Positions 8,040 to 14,995 of a stretch of 33,785 bases of DNA are shown in pieces. The DNA lies in contig NZ_SMJW01000067.1 in NCBI RefSeq assembly GCF_004348335.1, positions 1-33,785 of the forward strand, written 5' to 3'. Each line of letters starts with the position of its first letter. Position 1 is the first letter of the stretch. The notes beneath the pieces are model-generated. The model was not told where the DNA came from. It saw only the letters and a program-made list of their open reading frames with translations, and ran no database searches. Both the position numbers and the translations under genes were made by a program. The DNA is from Actinomadura bangladeshensis (GTDB lineage Bacteria > Actinomycetota > Actinomycetes > Streptosporangiales > Streptosporangiaceae).

Positions 8040-8068
8040 GGCGCGTCCGGCCTCGCCCCGGACGCGCC
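8040..8068 (-). terminator. Strong hairpin after the aminotransferase gene
   Basis: A perfect 11-bp GC-rich stem (GGCGCGTCCGG at 8040-8050, CCGGACGCGCC at 8058-8068) with a 7-base loop lies 16 bases beyond the aminotransferase stop codon. It separates that transcript from the downstream acyl-CoA dehydrogenase, which has its own promoter. Confidence 0.65.
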
Positions 8069-8083
8069 GCCCCCGCCGGGCGG

Positions 8084-9337
8084 TCAGCCGGCCGCGACCG
8101 CGACCGCCTCGGTCCAGAGCCCGAGGGCGTCGTCGATCTGCTCCCCGGTGACGATCAGCGGCGGGATCATCCGGACGACGTTGCCGTGCGCGCCGCAGGT
8201 CAGCAGCAGCAGGCCGCGCTCGGTGGCGGCCCGGTGCGCCCGCTGCGCGGCGGCCGCGTCGGGCTCGCCGTCCGGCGTGGTGAACTCGCTGGCCTGCATC
8301 AGGCCGAGCCCCCGCACGTCGCCGATCTCCGGGTGGTCGGCGGCGACCTTGCGCAGCCCGTCGTTCAGCCGGGCGCCCTGCCGGGCGGCGTTGCCGACGA
8401 GGTCCTCGTCCTGGATGACCTGGAGCGTCGCCAGCGCCGCCGCGCACGCGACGGCGTTGCCGCCGTAGGTGCCGCCCTGCGAGCCGGGCCATGCCTTCTC
8501 CATCAGCGCCGTCGGCGCCGCGATCGCCGACAGCGGGAAGCCGCTGGCCAGGCCCTTGGCGGTGATGAGGACGTCGGGGCGCGCGGCCGAGTGCTCGTGG
8601 CCCCAGAACCGGCCGGTGCGGCCGTACCCGGTCTGCACCTCGTCCATGATCAGCAGGATGCCGTGCCGGTCGGCGCGCTCGCGCAGCCCCTCCAGGAACG
8701 CGGGCGGCGCCGGGATGTAGCCGCCCTCGCCGAGGACGGGCTCGACGACGAACGCCGCGGTGTCGGACGCCGGGCTCGCGGTGACGAGCAGGTAGTCCAG
8801 CTCGCGCAGCGCGAACCGGGTCGCCTCCTCCTCCGTCCACCCGTACCGGTAGGCCTGCGGGAACGGCGCGATGGCCGCGCCCGGCATCAGCGGGCCGATG
8901 CCCGCGCGGAACTTCGTGCCGGCCGTGGTGAGGGCGGCGGCGCCCATCGTCCGGCCGTGGAAGGAGCCGTGGAAGACGACGATGTTCGGGCGGCCGGTGG
9001 CGTGCCGGGCCAGCCGGACGGACGCCTCGACGGCCTCGCTGCCGCTGTTGAGGAAGAACAGCGAGTCCAGGCCGTCCGGCAGGACGTCGCCGAGCGCGTC
9101 GACCAGCCGCAGCAGCGGCTCGTGCATGACGGTCGTGTACTGGCCGTGGATGAGCGTGCCGACCTGCTCCCGCGCCGCCTCCACCACCCGCGGGTGGCAG
9201 TGGCCGGTGTTGGTGACGCCGATGCCCGCGGTGAAGTCCAGGTGCCGGCGGCCGTCCGTGTCGTAGAGGTACACGCCCTCGCCGCGTTCGGCCAGGACGG
9301 GGGTGGCCTGCTTGAGCAGGGGTGACAGCGTAGCCAT
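8084..9337 (-). CDS. gabT: Class III PLP aminotransferase (4-aminobutyrate/omega-amino acid type)
   Basis: 417 aa, close to the family's usual 420-440. It moves an amino group from an omega- or beta-amino acid to 2-oxoglutarate or pyruvate. Visible are the PLP phosphate-binding NSGSEAVE (97-104), the aromatic stacking region FHGSFHGRT (122-130), D232 in IMDEVQTGYGRTG, and the Schiff-base lysine K261 in ITAKGLASGFPLS. The ATG at 9337 follows GGAGGG by 6 bases. The substrate is uncertain: sequence alone does not separate 4-aminobutyrate from beta-alanine, 3-aminoisobutyrate or other omega-amines. It has its own promoter with the GATTGTCGACAATC operator on the transcription start, linking it to the GntR/racemase/amidase cluster next door. 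The gene symbol is by family, not by proven activity. Confidence 0.85.
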   Translation of the reverse strand: MATLSPLLKQATPVLAERGEGVYLYDTDGRRHLDFTAGIGVTNTGHCHPRVVEAAREQVGTLIHGQYTTVMHEPLLRLVDALGDVLPDGLDSLFFLNSGSEAVEASVRLARHATGRPNIVVFHGSFHGRTMGAAALTTAGTKFRAGIGPLMPGAAIAPFPQAYRYGWTEEEATRFALRELDYLLVTASPASDTAAFVVEPVLGEGGYIPAPPAFLEGLRERADRHGILLIMDEVQTGYGRTGRFWGHEHSAARPDVLITAKGLASGFPLSAIAAPTALMEKAWPGSQGGTYGGNAVACAAALATLQVIQDEDLVGNAARQGARLNDGLRKVAADHPEIGDVRGLGLMQASEFTTPDGEPDAAAAQRAHRAATERGLLLLTCGAHGNVVRMIPPLIVTGEQIDDALGLWTEAVAVAAG

Positions 9338-9352
9338 GCGTGTCCCTCCGGT

Positions 9353-9400
9353 AGATTGTCGACAATCTGCAATGTAGGCGCCCCTGGGAACCGATGTCCA
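9353..9400 (-). promoter_or_regulatory. Aminotransferase promoter with GntR-type operator
   Basis: On the minus strand TGGACA (9400-9395) and TACATT (9376-9371) are 18 bases apart and form a plausible -35/-10 pair. Directly downstream is the perfect 16-bp palindrome AGATTGTCGACAATCT (9353-9368), covering the expected transcription start and ending 16 bases before the ATG. Its 14-bp core matches the site at 12452-12465 except at the centre. TTGT-N-ACAA-like palindromes are typical targets of GntR/FCD regulators such as the one encoded next door. Confidence 0.7.
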
Positions 9401-9406
9401 GGGGCG
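9379..9406 (-). terminator. Hairpin after the GntR gene
   Basis: A perfect 9-bp stem (CGCCCCTGG at 9379-9387, CCAGGGGCG at 9398-9406) with a 10-base loop lies 8 bases after the GntR stop codon. It overlaps the aminotransferase promoter, so it may terminate the upstream operon only partly. Confidence 0.45.
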
Positions 9407-9414
9407 GTCCCCTT

Positions 9415-10101
9415 CTAGGCGCGGGAGCTGCTGAGCCGGCGGATGGAGTCGGTCATGTGCTCCTCGATGAGCCCGAGCAGCCGCTCCTCCTCGCCGTCGC
9501 CGATCGCGTCGACGAGCCGGCGGTGCTCCTCGACGAGGTCGGACGGCTCGGGGTAGGTGTCCTGCAGCGCGTTCAGGCACATCCGGGTCTCGACCAGCAG
9601 GGTGTGCGCCATCCGCTCCAGCCGGGGGCTCCCGGACGAGCTGACCAGCACCTCGTGGAACGCCTGGTCGGCGTCGCTCATCGCGACCCGGTCGCGCTGC
9701 CGGGCCGCCTCCACCAGCGCTTCGAGGGCCTCGGTGAGGCGGGCGACCGCCTCACCGCGGTTCCGCTCCATGATCAGCTTGCAGGCCTCGCGCTCGATCG
9801 CGAGCCGGGCGAGGTAGACGTCCTCGACGTCCCCCTCGTCCAGCGTGATCACGAACAGCCCGCGGTGCGGCTCGCTGACCAGCAGTCCCTCCTGGACGAG
9901 CCGCTGCATCGCCTCGCGCAGCGGGCCGCGGCTGATGCCGAGGCGCGCGGCGAGGTCGGCCTCGCCGAGCTGCGCGCCGGGCTCCAGCGACCCGTACATG
10001 ATCGCCGAGCGCAGCTCGTCCGAGACGATCTCGACGGTCGACTTGCGGGGGACAGGTTCCAGCTCACCCAAACGGCCCATGCCGCGGGCCCCTTTCGTCA
10101 T
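9415..10101 (-). CDS. GntR-family (FadR/FCD subfamily) transcriptional regulator
   Basis: 228 aa. The winged helix-turn-helix spans about residues 20-85 (DELRSAIMYGSLEPGAQL, ARLGISRGPLREAMQRL). The all-helical FCD ligand-binding domain spans 92-225, with metal-ligand positions D145, H149, H193 and H215 visible, so it probably senses a small carboxylate. The ATG at 10101 is chosen because it overlaps the upstream gene's TGA as ATGA, the classic coupling signal; an inner ATG at 10080 is the alternative. It is the last gene of the operon running from 12251. Two near-identical palindromes on the cluster's promoters are the obvious binding sites, suggesting autoregulation and substrate-induced release (inference). 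Confidence 0.9.
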   Translation of the reverse strand: MTKGARGMGRLGELEPVPRKSTVEIVSDELRSAIMYGSLEPGAQLGEADLAARLGISRGPLREAMQRLVQEGLLVSEPHRGLFVITLDEGDVEDVYLARLAIEREACKLIMERNRGEAVARLTEALEALVEAARQRDRVAMSDADQAFHEVLVSSSGSPRLERMAHTLLVETRMCLNALQDTYPEPSDLVEEHRRLVDAIGDGEEERLLGLIEEHMTDSIRRLSSSRA

Positions 10102-10964
10102 AGCTGCCAGGGATGTCGTCCCCGCTCGGCCGGGACGCCGGCCGGGACGGCGGCGCCGGCGGCGGGGACGGCGGTCGGGGCGCCGGCCGGGACGGCGAAC
10201 AGCCGGCCCAGCCCGGTGCGCGGCGGGAGCCCCCCGGGGCCGGACGCGAGCCGCAGCCCCTCCCACACGCTCACCTGGTTGGCGGTGAGGACCGGCTTGC
10301 CGACCCGCGCCTCCAGCTCGTCGAGCCAGGACACGGTGTGCAGCGCGGTGTCGGGCACCAGCACCGCCTCGGCGTCCGGATGGTCGTTGGCCGCGACGAA
10401 GGCGAGCACCTCGTCGCGCCCGAGGGTGCCGACCTCGGCGGCGGTGACGATGCCCCGGCAGGACAGCGCCACCACCTCGATGCCGGCGTGGCCGAGGAAG
10501 CCGGCGAACCGCTCGGCGACGTCGGCCGGGTAGGTCGCGGCGACCGCGACCCGGGACAGCCCGAGCGCCCGCGCGGCGTGCACGAACGCGAACGACGTGC
10601 TGGACGCCGGCACGCCCGCCGCCTCGCGCACGCCCGCGACCTGCGCGGCGGCGCCGTCCCAGCCGAACACGAAGCTCCCGCTGGTGCAGGCCCACACGGC
10701 GGCCCGGACGCCCAGCCCGCGCAGGGTGCGCGCCCCCTCGCCGAGCACGTCGGCGCCGCCGATGTCGAGCAGCGCGTCGACGCGGTGCGCGTCCTCGCGC
10801 ATGAGCGTGTGCACCACCGGAAGGCTGACCTCGCCCGCGCCCGAACGGTTCAGGGCGCGCTCGATGGCGGGGTAGTCGTCCTCGGCGCTGTAGCCCGGAT
10901 ACAGGAACCCGACGCTCACCGCGTTCTGCCGCATGGTGCCGGCAATCCTACCTTCGCCGATCAT
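10098..10964 (-). CDS. Asp/Glu racemase superfamily protein (maleate isomerase/AMDase-like) with altered active site
   Basis: 288 aa. The family comprises cofactor-free enzymes that use one or two cysteines to isomerise, racemise or decarboxylate acids such as maleate, aspartate or arylmalonate. The first cysteine is present (C93 in WACTSGSFVFG). At the second site, where the paralogue next door has SCTN, this protein has VPDTALHT, placing Asp205 at the cysteine position. A 35-residue Ala/Pro/Val-rich tail follows the fold. It therefore cannot use the usual two-cysteine mechanism; it may do a one-cysteine reaction or act as a partner subunit of the paralogue. The start at 10964 has AAGGGG 4 bases before it; an inner ATG at 10934 is possible. 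It is 14 bases after the upstream gene and overlaps the GntR start. Confidence 0.75.
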   Translation of the reverse strand: MIGEGRIAGTMRQNAVSVGFLYPGYSAEDDYPAIERALNRSGAGEVSLPVVHTLMREDAHRVDALLDIGGADVLGEGARTLRGLGVRAAVWACTSGSFVFGWDGAAAQVAGVREAAGVPASSTSFAFVHAARALGLSRVAVAATYPADVAERFAGFLGHAGIEVVALSCRGIVTAAEVGTLGRDEVLAFVAANDHPDAEAVLVPDTALHTVSWLDELEARVGKPVLTANQVSVWEGLRLASGPGGLPPRTGLGRLFAVPAGAPTAVPAAGAAVPAGVPAERGRHPWQL

Positions 10965-10978
10965 GGAGCCCCTTCCCG

Positions 10979-11740
10979 TCACGCCGCGGTGGTCGGCGCG
11001 AGCTGCGCCAGCGACTGCCCGGGACCGGCCGCGGTGCGGCCCATCGCGCGCAGTGCCGAGCACATCGTCACCTGGTTGGCGGTCAGCACCGGCTTGCAGA
11101 TCATCTGCTCCAGCGGCGCGATGATGTCGTAGGTGGGGACGTTCGTGCAGCTGATGAAGACGGCCTCGGCCTCCGGGGCGTCCACCGTCGACACCGCCGA
11201 CACGATCTCGCCGTAGCCGACCTTCCAGATGTGGCTGAGCAGCCCCATCCCGACCGACGACACGACCTCGATGCCGTACTCGCCGAGGAACGACACGAGC
11301 CGGTCGGTGACCGCGTCTATGTACGGGGTGACGACCGCGATACGTGAGACGTCCAGCAGCCGCAGCGACTCCACCAGCGCGCCCGAGGTGGTGGTCGACA
11401 CCGGGGCGCCGGCCATCATCATCGACTCGTGCAGCTCCAGCTCGCCCGCCTTGCCGCGGATGAAGCTGCCGGACGCGCAGGCGTAGGCGACGGCGAGCGG
11501 CTCGGGCGCGAGGACGTCCCGGGTCGCCTGCCGGACGATCGACTGGTCCGACAGCGCGGACGCCATCTCCACGGTGACCGGGACGGGGACGTACGGGAGC
11601 CGGGTCATGAACAGCGACACGTCGTCGGGCGTCCAGCGCCACAGTTCGCGGTCGAGGGCGAAGTCGAACGGCGCGACCACCCCGATGCCGTGCTGGGCCA
11701 GCAGCTCGGGGCCGACGACCAGCGTGGGGTCGAATGTCAT
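10979..11740 (-). CDS. Asp/Glu racemase superfamily enzyme (maleate cis-trans isomerase/AMDase-like)
   Basis: 253 aa, the usual length for maleate isomerase and arylmalonate decarboxylase relatives. Both catalytic cysteines are present: C88 in YACASGSF and C198 in FISCTNVPTYD. This fits an isomerase or racemase rather than an arylmalonate decarboxylase, which keeps only the second one. The C-terminal KPVLTANQVTMCSALRAMG segment is shared with the downstream paralogue, so the two genes arose by duplication. The ribosome site before the ATG at 11740 is weak, consistent with coupling to the DUF3830 gene ending 16 bases upstream. The substrate is unknown; a dicarboxylate, amino acid or hydantoin-derived acid would fit the amidase and aminotransferase nearby. 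Confidence 0.82.
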   Translation of the reverse strand: MTFDPTLVVGPELLAQHGIGVVAPFDFALDRELWRWTPDDVSLFMTRLPYVPVPVTVEMASALSDQSIVRQATRDVLAPEPLAVAYACASGSFIRGKAGELELHESMMMAGAPVSTTTSGALVESLRLLDVSRIAVVTPYIDAVTDRLVSFLGEYGIEVVSSVGMGLLSHIWKVGYGEIVSAVSTVDAPEAEAVFISCTNVPTYDIIAPLEQMICKPVLTANQVTMCSALRAMGRTAAGPGQSLAQLAPTTAA

Positions 11741-11756
11741 CTGCGAGGCCACCGCT

Positions 11757-12251
11757 CTAGGACTCGGCGCGGCTGTAGACCAGGCGCTCGCCGACGCCGC
11801 CGGAGCGCCAGACGTCGTTGCACGCCTCGGCCATCCGGTCGAGCCCGTCGACGATCGTCGCGTACACGTTGCCGGGCACCCACCCGACGTCACCGTTGAG
11901 CAGCAGGTTGTTGCGTCCGTAGAAGATGGCGAGGTCGATGACGCCGGGCAGCGCGTGGATGTTCTTCTCCTCCTTGAACTTCCGGTCGAGCATGCCGCCG
12001 GCGAAGGAGAAGTAGACGACGTCGCCCGGGATGGGGGTGACGGTGGGGTTCTCGAGGCCGACCTCGTCCTCGGAGAACCGTTCGACCATCGTGTAGACCT
12101 CGTTGCGGGCGTACTTGGCGTGGTAGGCGTCCCCGCCGAGGGGCAGGGAGTTCCACACCGCCTCGCACGTCCGCGGCGCGTCCTTTTCCAGCAGCTCCGC
12201 GACGCATGACACGCCGCGACGCTCCAGTGTGATGGTCATGAGCTTGGACAT
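11757..12251 (-). CDS. DUF3830 family protein (cyclophilin-like fold)
   Basis: 164 aa. The sequence fits the DUF3830 family, whose members adopt a cyclophilin-like barrel: APRTCEAVWNSLPLGGDAYH near the start, then IPGDVVYFSFAGG, IDLAIFYGRNN and GWVPGNVYATI. The family has no established activity, and I recall it accompanying Asp/Glu racemase-like and amidohydrolase genes. It is first in the minus-strand operon DUF3830 - racemase-like - racemase-like - GntR. The ATG at 12251 has GGGGAGG 6 bases upstream, the best ribosome site of the operon. The predicted transcription start lies about 205 bases upstream, leaving a long leader. The role is unknown; substrate binding or hydrolysis is a guess. 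Confidence 0.8.
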   Translation of the reverse strand: MSKLMTITLERRGVSCVAELLEKDAPRTCEAVWNSLPLGGDAYHAKYARNEVYTMVERFSEDEVGLENPTVTPIPGDVVYFSFAGGMLDRKFKEEKNIHALPGVIDLAIFYGRNNLLLNGDVGWVPGNVYATIVDGLDRMAEACNDVWRSGGVGERLVYSRAES

Positions 12252-12313
12252 GCTGGACCTCCCCGTGAACAGGGGTGGGCGAGAGCGTCGCCACCCGAAG
12301 GACTCTCATGTTC

Positions 12314-12344
12314 GTGGGGGAGACCCCCACACCCCCGACGGGGG
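12314..12344 (-). other. Two strong hairpins in the long leader of the DUF3830 operon
   Basis: GTGGGGG-AGA-CCCCCAC (12314-12330) and CCCCCGACGGGGG (12332-12344) are adjacent perfect stems about 60 bases before the DUF3830 start codon and inside the predicted leader (about 12456-12252, minus strand). They could form mutually exclusive pairings, since all four arms are G5/C5 runs. They may be an attenuator or simply a REP-like G/C-run insertion. The rest of the 12252-12542 gap holds only promoters and the operator. Confidence 0.45.
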
Positions 12345-12451
12345 CTGTTGGAGCGCTCTGGGATCCGTCATGGCCTGTGCATGGGCAACGGTTGCGACGG
12401 TCTTGCAGCACATCTCGGAGCGGCGGACCGTGGGCCGCGGTGCACCGCGCT

Positions 12452-12490
12452 GATTGTTGACAATCCTACGAACGCTTCCTAGCGTGTCAA
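12452..12490. promoter_or_regulatory. Overlapping divergent promoters sharing one GntR-type operator
   Basis: The palindrome GATTGTTGACAATC (12452-12465) contains the plus-strand -35 TTGACA (12457-12462), followed after 17 bases by TAGCGT (12480-12485). On the minus strand TTGACA (12490-12485) and TAGGAT (12468-12463) are 16 bases apart, and that -10 overlaps the palindrome's edge. A single repressor dimer would therefore block transcription both ways: dehydrogenase-amidase to the right, DUF3830-racemases-GntR to the left. The motif matches the aminotransferase operator at 9354-9367 in 13 of 14 bases. Confidence 0.75.
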
Positions 12491-12542
12491 TGCCTTGCCG
12501 AGTTGCCTTCTCGTAAACTCCGCACACCCGGAAGTGACGCCG

Positions 12543-13541
12543 ATGGAGCCTGTTCAGCATGCGGCCGGTGGGCCGGTGGACGTGGTGGTCCTGGTGGGCG
12601 ACGTCCATCCGCGCGGCATGGAGGCGGCCGAGGGCCTCGCGCGGGTGCGCTATGTGACCGGGAAAGACCTGGCAGAGGCCCTGCCCGGCGCCGACGCCGT
12701 CTTCATGTGGGACTTCCTGTCGGACGCGCTCGCGGGCGCGTGGCCGGCCGCCGGCGGGCCGGGCTGGGTCCACATCGCGAGCGCAGGCGTGGACCGGCTG
12801 CTGTTCCCGGCCCTCGTCGAAGGCCACACGATCGTCACCAATTCGCGAGGAGTCTTCGACGAGCCGATCGCCGAGTACGTCCTCGGGCTGGTGCTCGCCT
12901 TCGCCAAGGACCTCCGCACCACCTTCCGGCTGCAGGACGAGCGCCGCTGGCGGCACCGGGAGACCGAGCGGATCACCGGCGCCCGCGCGCTCGTCATCGG
13001 CACCGGGCCGATCGGCCGCGCCATCGGCCGCCGCCTCACCGCCGCCGGGCTCGCCGTCACCGGCGCCGGCCGGACCGCCCGCGAGACCGACCCCGACCTC
13101 GGCACCGTGCTGCCGATGGAGCGGCTGGACGAGGCGCTCGCCGAGGCCGACTACGTCGTGCTCGCCGCGCCGCTGACCCCGCAGACCCGCGGCATGATCG
13201 ACGCCGCCGCGCTGGACCGGATGCGCCCGTCCGCGCGGCTGATCAACGTGGGGCGCGGCGGGCTGGTCGCCGAGCCCGACCTCGTCAAGGCGCTGCGCGC
13301 CGGCCGGATCGCGGGCGCCGCGCTCGACGTGTTCGAGGACGAGCCGCTGCCGCCGTCCTCCCCCCTCTGGGAGATGCCCGGCGTCGTCGTCTCCCCGCAC
13401 ATGTCCGGGGACGTGGTCGGCTGGCGGGACGAGCTCGTCCGGCTGTTCACCGACAACCTCGGCCGGTACGCGTCGGGCCGCCCGCTGCGCAACGTGGTGG
13501 ACAAGCGGCTCGGCTATGTCGGGTCCAACCAGAGGGGGTAG
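12543..13541 (+). CDS. D-isomer-specific 2-hydroxyacid dehydrogenase
   Basis: 332 aa NAD(P)-dependent enzyme interconverting a 2-oxoacid and a D-2-hydroxyacid. The Rossmann motif is VIGTGPIGRAIG (151-162). The catalytic triad is R238 (INVGRGG), E267 (DVFEDEPLP) and H287 (SPHMSGD). The first 100 residues form the catalytic-domain half typical of glyoxylate/hydroxypyruvate reductase-like members. The ATG at 12543 has GGAAG about 8 bases upstream; an upstream in-frame TTG at 12495 would fall too close to the predicted transcription start near 12492. It forms an operon with the amidase (2 bases between stop and start) under the shared operator. In the cluster it could reduce the oxoacid made by the aminotransferase, but that order is inferred. 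Confidence 0.88.
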   Translation: MEPVQHAAGGPVDVVVLVGDVHPRGMEAAEGLARVRYVTGKDLAEALPGADAVFMWDFLSDALAGAWPAAGGPGWVHIASAGVDRLLFPALVEGHTIVTNSRGVFDEPIAEYVLGLVLAFAKDLRTTFRLQDERRWRHRETERITGARALVIGTGPIGRAIGRRLTAAGLAVTGAGRTARETDPDLGTVLPMERLDEALAEADYVVLAAPLTPQTRGMIDAAALDRMRPSARLINVGRGGLVAEPDLVKALRAGRIAGAALDVFEDEPLPPSSPLWEMPGVVVSPHMSGDVVGWRDELVRLFTDNLGRYASGRPLRNVVDKRLGYVGSNQRG

Positions 13542-13543
13542 CC

Positions 13544-14995
13544 ATGAGCGACGCGGCCGATCTGACCGCCACCGAACTGCTGGCCGGGTACGAGGCGGGG
13601 GCGCTCTCCCCGGTCGAGGCCGCCGAGGCCGTCCTCGCCCGCATCGCGCGCGACGATCCGGAGTTCAACGCGTTCTGCCTCGTCGACGAGGAGACCACGC
13701 TCGACATGGCCCGCGCGGCGGCGGACCGCCGGGCGCGCGGCACGGTGCTCGGCCCGCTGGACGGCGTTCCCGTCTCCATCAAGGACGTCCTGCTCACCCG
13801 CGGCTGGCCCACGCTGCGCGGCTCCACGACCATCGACCCGGCGGGCCCCTGGGACGAGGACTCCCCGGCCGTGGCGCGGCTCCGCGAGCAGGGCGCGGTG
13901 TTCGTCGGCAAGACGACCACGCCGGAGTTCGCGTGGAAGGGCGTCACCGACAACCCGCTCACCGGCGTCACCCGCAACCCGTGGGACCCGTCCCGCACGC
14001 CGGGCGGGTCGTCCGGCGGCGCGGCGGCGGCCGTCGCGGCGGGCATGGCGCCGCTCGCCCTCGGCACCGACGGCGGCGGCTCGGTGCGCATCCCCGCCGC
14101 GTTCACCGGCATCTTCACCATCAAGCCGACCTACGGCCGCATCCCGCACTACCCGGCGAGCCCGTTCGGGACGCTCGCGCACACCGGCCCGATGACGAAC
14201 ACGGTCGCGGACGCGGCGCTGCTCCTCGACGCGGTGTGCGGCGCCGACGGCCGGGACTGGTCGGCGCTGCCGCCGCCGGACGTGCCCTTCGCCGAGGGCG
14301 GCGCCGACGACCTGACCGGGCTGCGCGTCGCGTTCAGCCCCGACCTCGGCTTCGCGAAGGTCGACCCGGAGGTCGCGGCGTCGGTCGCCGCCGCCGCGGA
14401 GTTCTTCACCGAGCTCGGCGCGAAGGTCGAGCAGGCCGATCCGGGGCTCGGCGGCGACCCCGTCGAGGAGTTCGAGGTCCTGTGGTTCGCGGGCGCCGCC
14501 AAGGTCGTCGAGCACCTGTCCCCCGAGGCGCGGGCACGGCTCGACCCGGGCCTGCGGGAGATCTGCGAGCAGGGCGCGCGGTACTCGGCCGTCGAGTACC
14601 TCACCGCCACGGCCCGCCGCATGGAGCTCGGGCGCCGCATGGGCCTGTTCCACGAGCGGTACGACCTGCTGCTCACGCCGACGATGCCGATCGCCGCGTT
14701 CGAGGCCGGCCGGGAGGCGCCGGAGGGCTCGCCGTCCCCGCGCTGGACGAGCTGGACCCCGTTCACCTACCCGTTCAACATGACCCAGCAGCCGGCCGCG
14801 AACCTGCCGTGCGGATTCACCGCGGACGGCCTGCCCATCGGCCTCCAGGTGGTCGGCGCCCGGCACGCCGACGCCCTGGTGATGGCCGCGTGCGCGGCTT
14901 ACGAGCGGGCCCGTCCGTGGCGTGGCCCCAGGTCACGCTCCCGCGGGGGTCCGGGGGGCGTCCCCCGGAATGACGCGCGGTTCACGGGAAGGTGA
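13544..14995 (+). CDS. Amidase (amidase signature family)
   Basis: 483 aa. It hydrolyses a carboxamide to acid plus ammonia or amine by the Ser-cisSer-Lys mechanism. The residues are visible as K80 (VSIKDV), S156 in the GGSSGG signature, and S180 in GTDGGGSVRIPAAF. The fold ends around residue 460 (AAYERARPW). The last 23 residues are Arg/Gly-rich and encoded by a palindromic GGGG/CCCC insertion (14951-14968), so the tail is probably not functional. The ATG at 13544 follows AGAGGGGG by 5 bases. The 3' end overlaps the convergent alcohol dehydrogenase gene by 14 bases. In context it may release a free acid or amino acid from an amide substrate for the racemase-like and aminotransferase enzymes. 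It is not GatA: there is no gatB or gatC nearby. Confidence 0.88.
   Translation: MSDAADLTATELLAGYEAGALSPVEAAEAVLARIARDDPEFNAFCLVDEETTLDMARAAADRRARGTVLGPLDGVPVSIKDVLLTRGWPTLRGSTTIDPAGPWDEDSPAVARLREQGAVFVGKTTTPEFAWKGVTDNPLTGVTRNPWDPSRTPGGSSGGAAAAVAAGMAPLALGTDGGGSVRIPAAFTGIFTIKPTYGRIPHYPASPFGTLAHTGPMTNTVADAALLLDAVCGADGRDWSALPPPDVPFAEGGADDLTGLRVAFSPDLGFAKVDPEVAASVAAAAEFFTELGAKVEQADPGLGGDPVEEFEVLWFAGAAKVVEHLSPEARARLDPGLREICEQGARYSAVEYLTATARRMELGRRMGLFHERYDLLLTPTMPIAAFEAGREAPEGSPSPRWTSWTPFTYPFNMTQQPAANLPCGFTADGLPIGLQVVGARHADALVMAACAAYERARPWRGPRSRSRGGPGGVPRNDARFTGR
14951..14968. repeat. REP-like G/C-run hairpin within the amidase tail
   Basis: CCGGGGG (14951-14957) and CCCCCGG (14962-14968) form a 7-bp stem with a GCGT loop, next to another GGGGG run at 14945. 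It resembles the G5/C5 hairpins at 12314-12344. It sits at the convergent junction of amidase and alcohol dehydrogenase, so it may serve as a terminator while extending the amidase reading frame. Confidence 0.5.

Noticed and set aside
8084..9580. Aminotransferase extended upstream to 9580
   Set aside because: The extension would cross the operator, promoter and part of the GntR gene in another frame. The ATG at 9337 has a good ribosome site, and the protein then has normal family length.
12308..12460. Possible 50-aa plus-strand peptide starting MFVGETPTPP in the DUF3830 leader region
   Set aside because: It has no ribosome site, crosses the hairpins and the operator, and has no recognisable sequence. 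It is more likely chance reading of a G/C-run hairpin.
12503..14995. Fusion of the hydroxyacid dehydrogenase region and amidase into one 830-codon protein
   Set aside because: The upstream half is a different frame from the dehydrogenase and is low complexity. The amidase ATG at 13544 has its own strong ribosome site.
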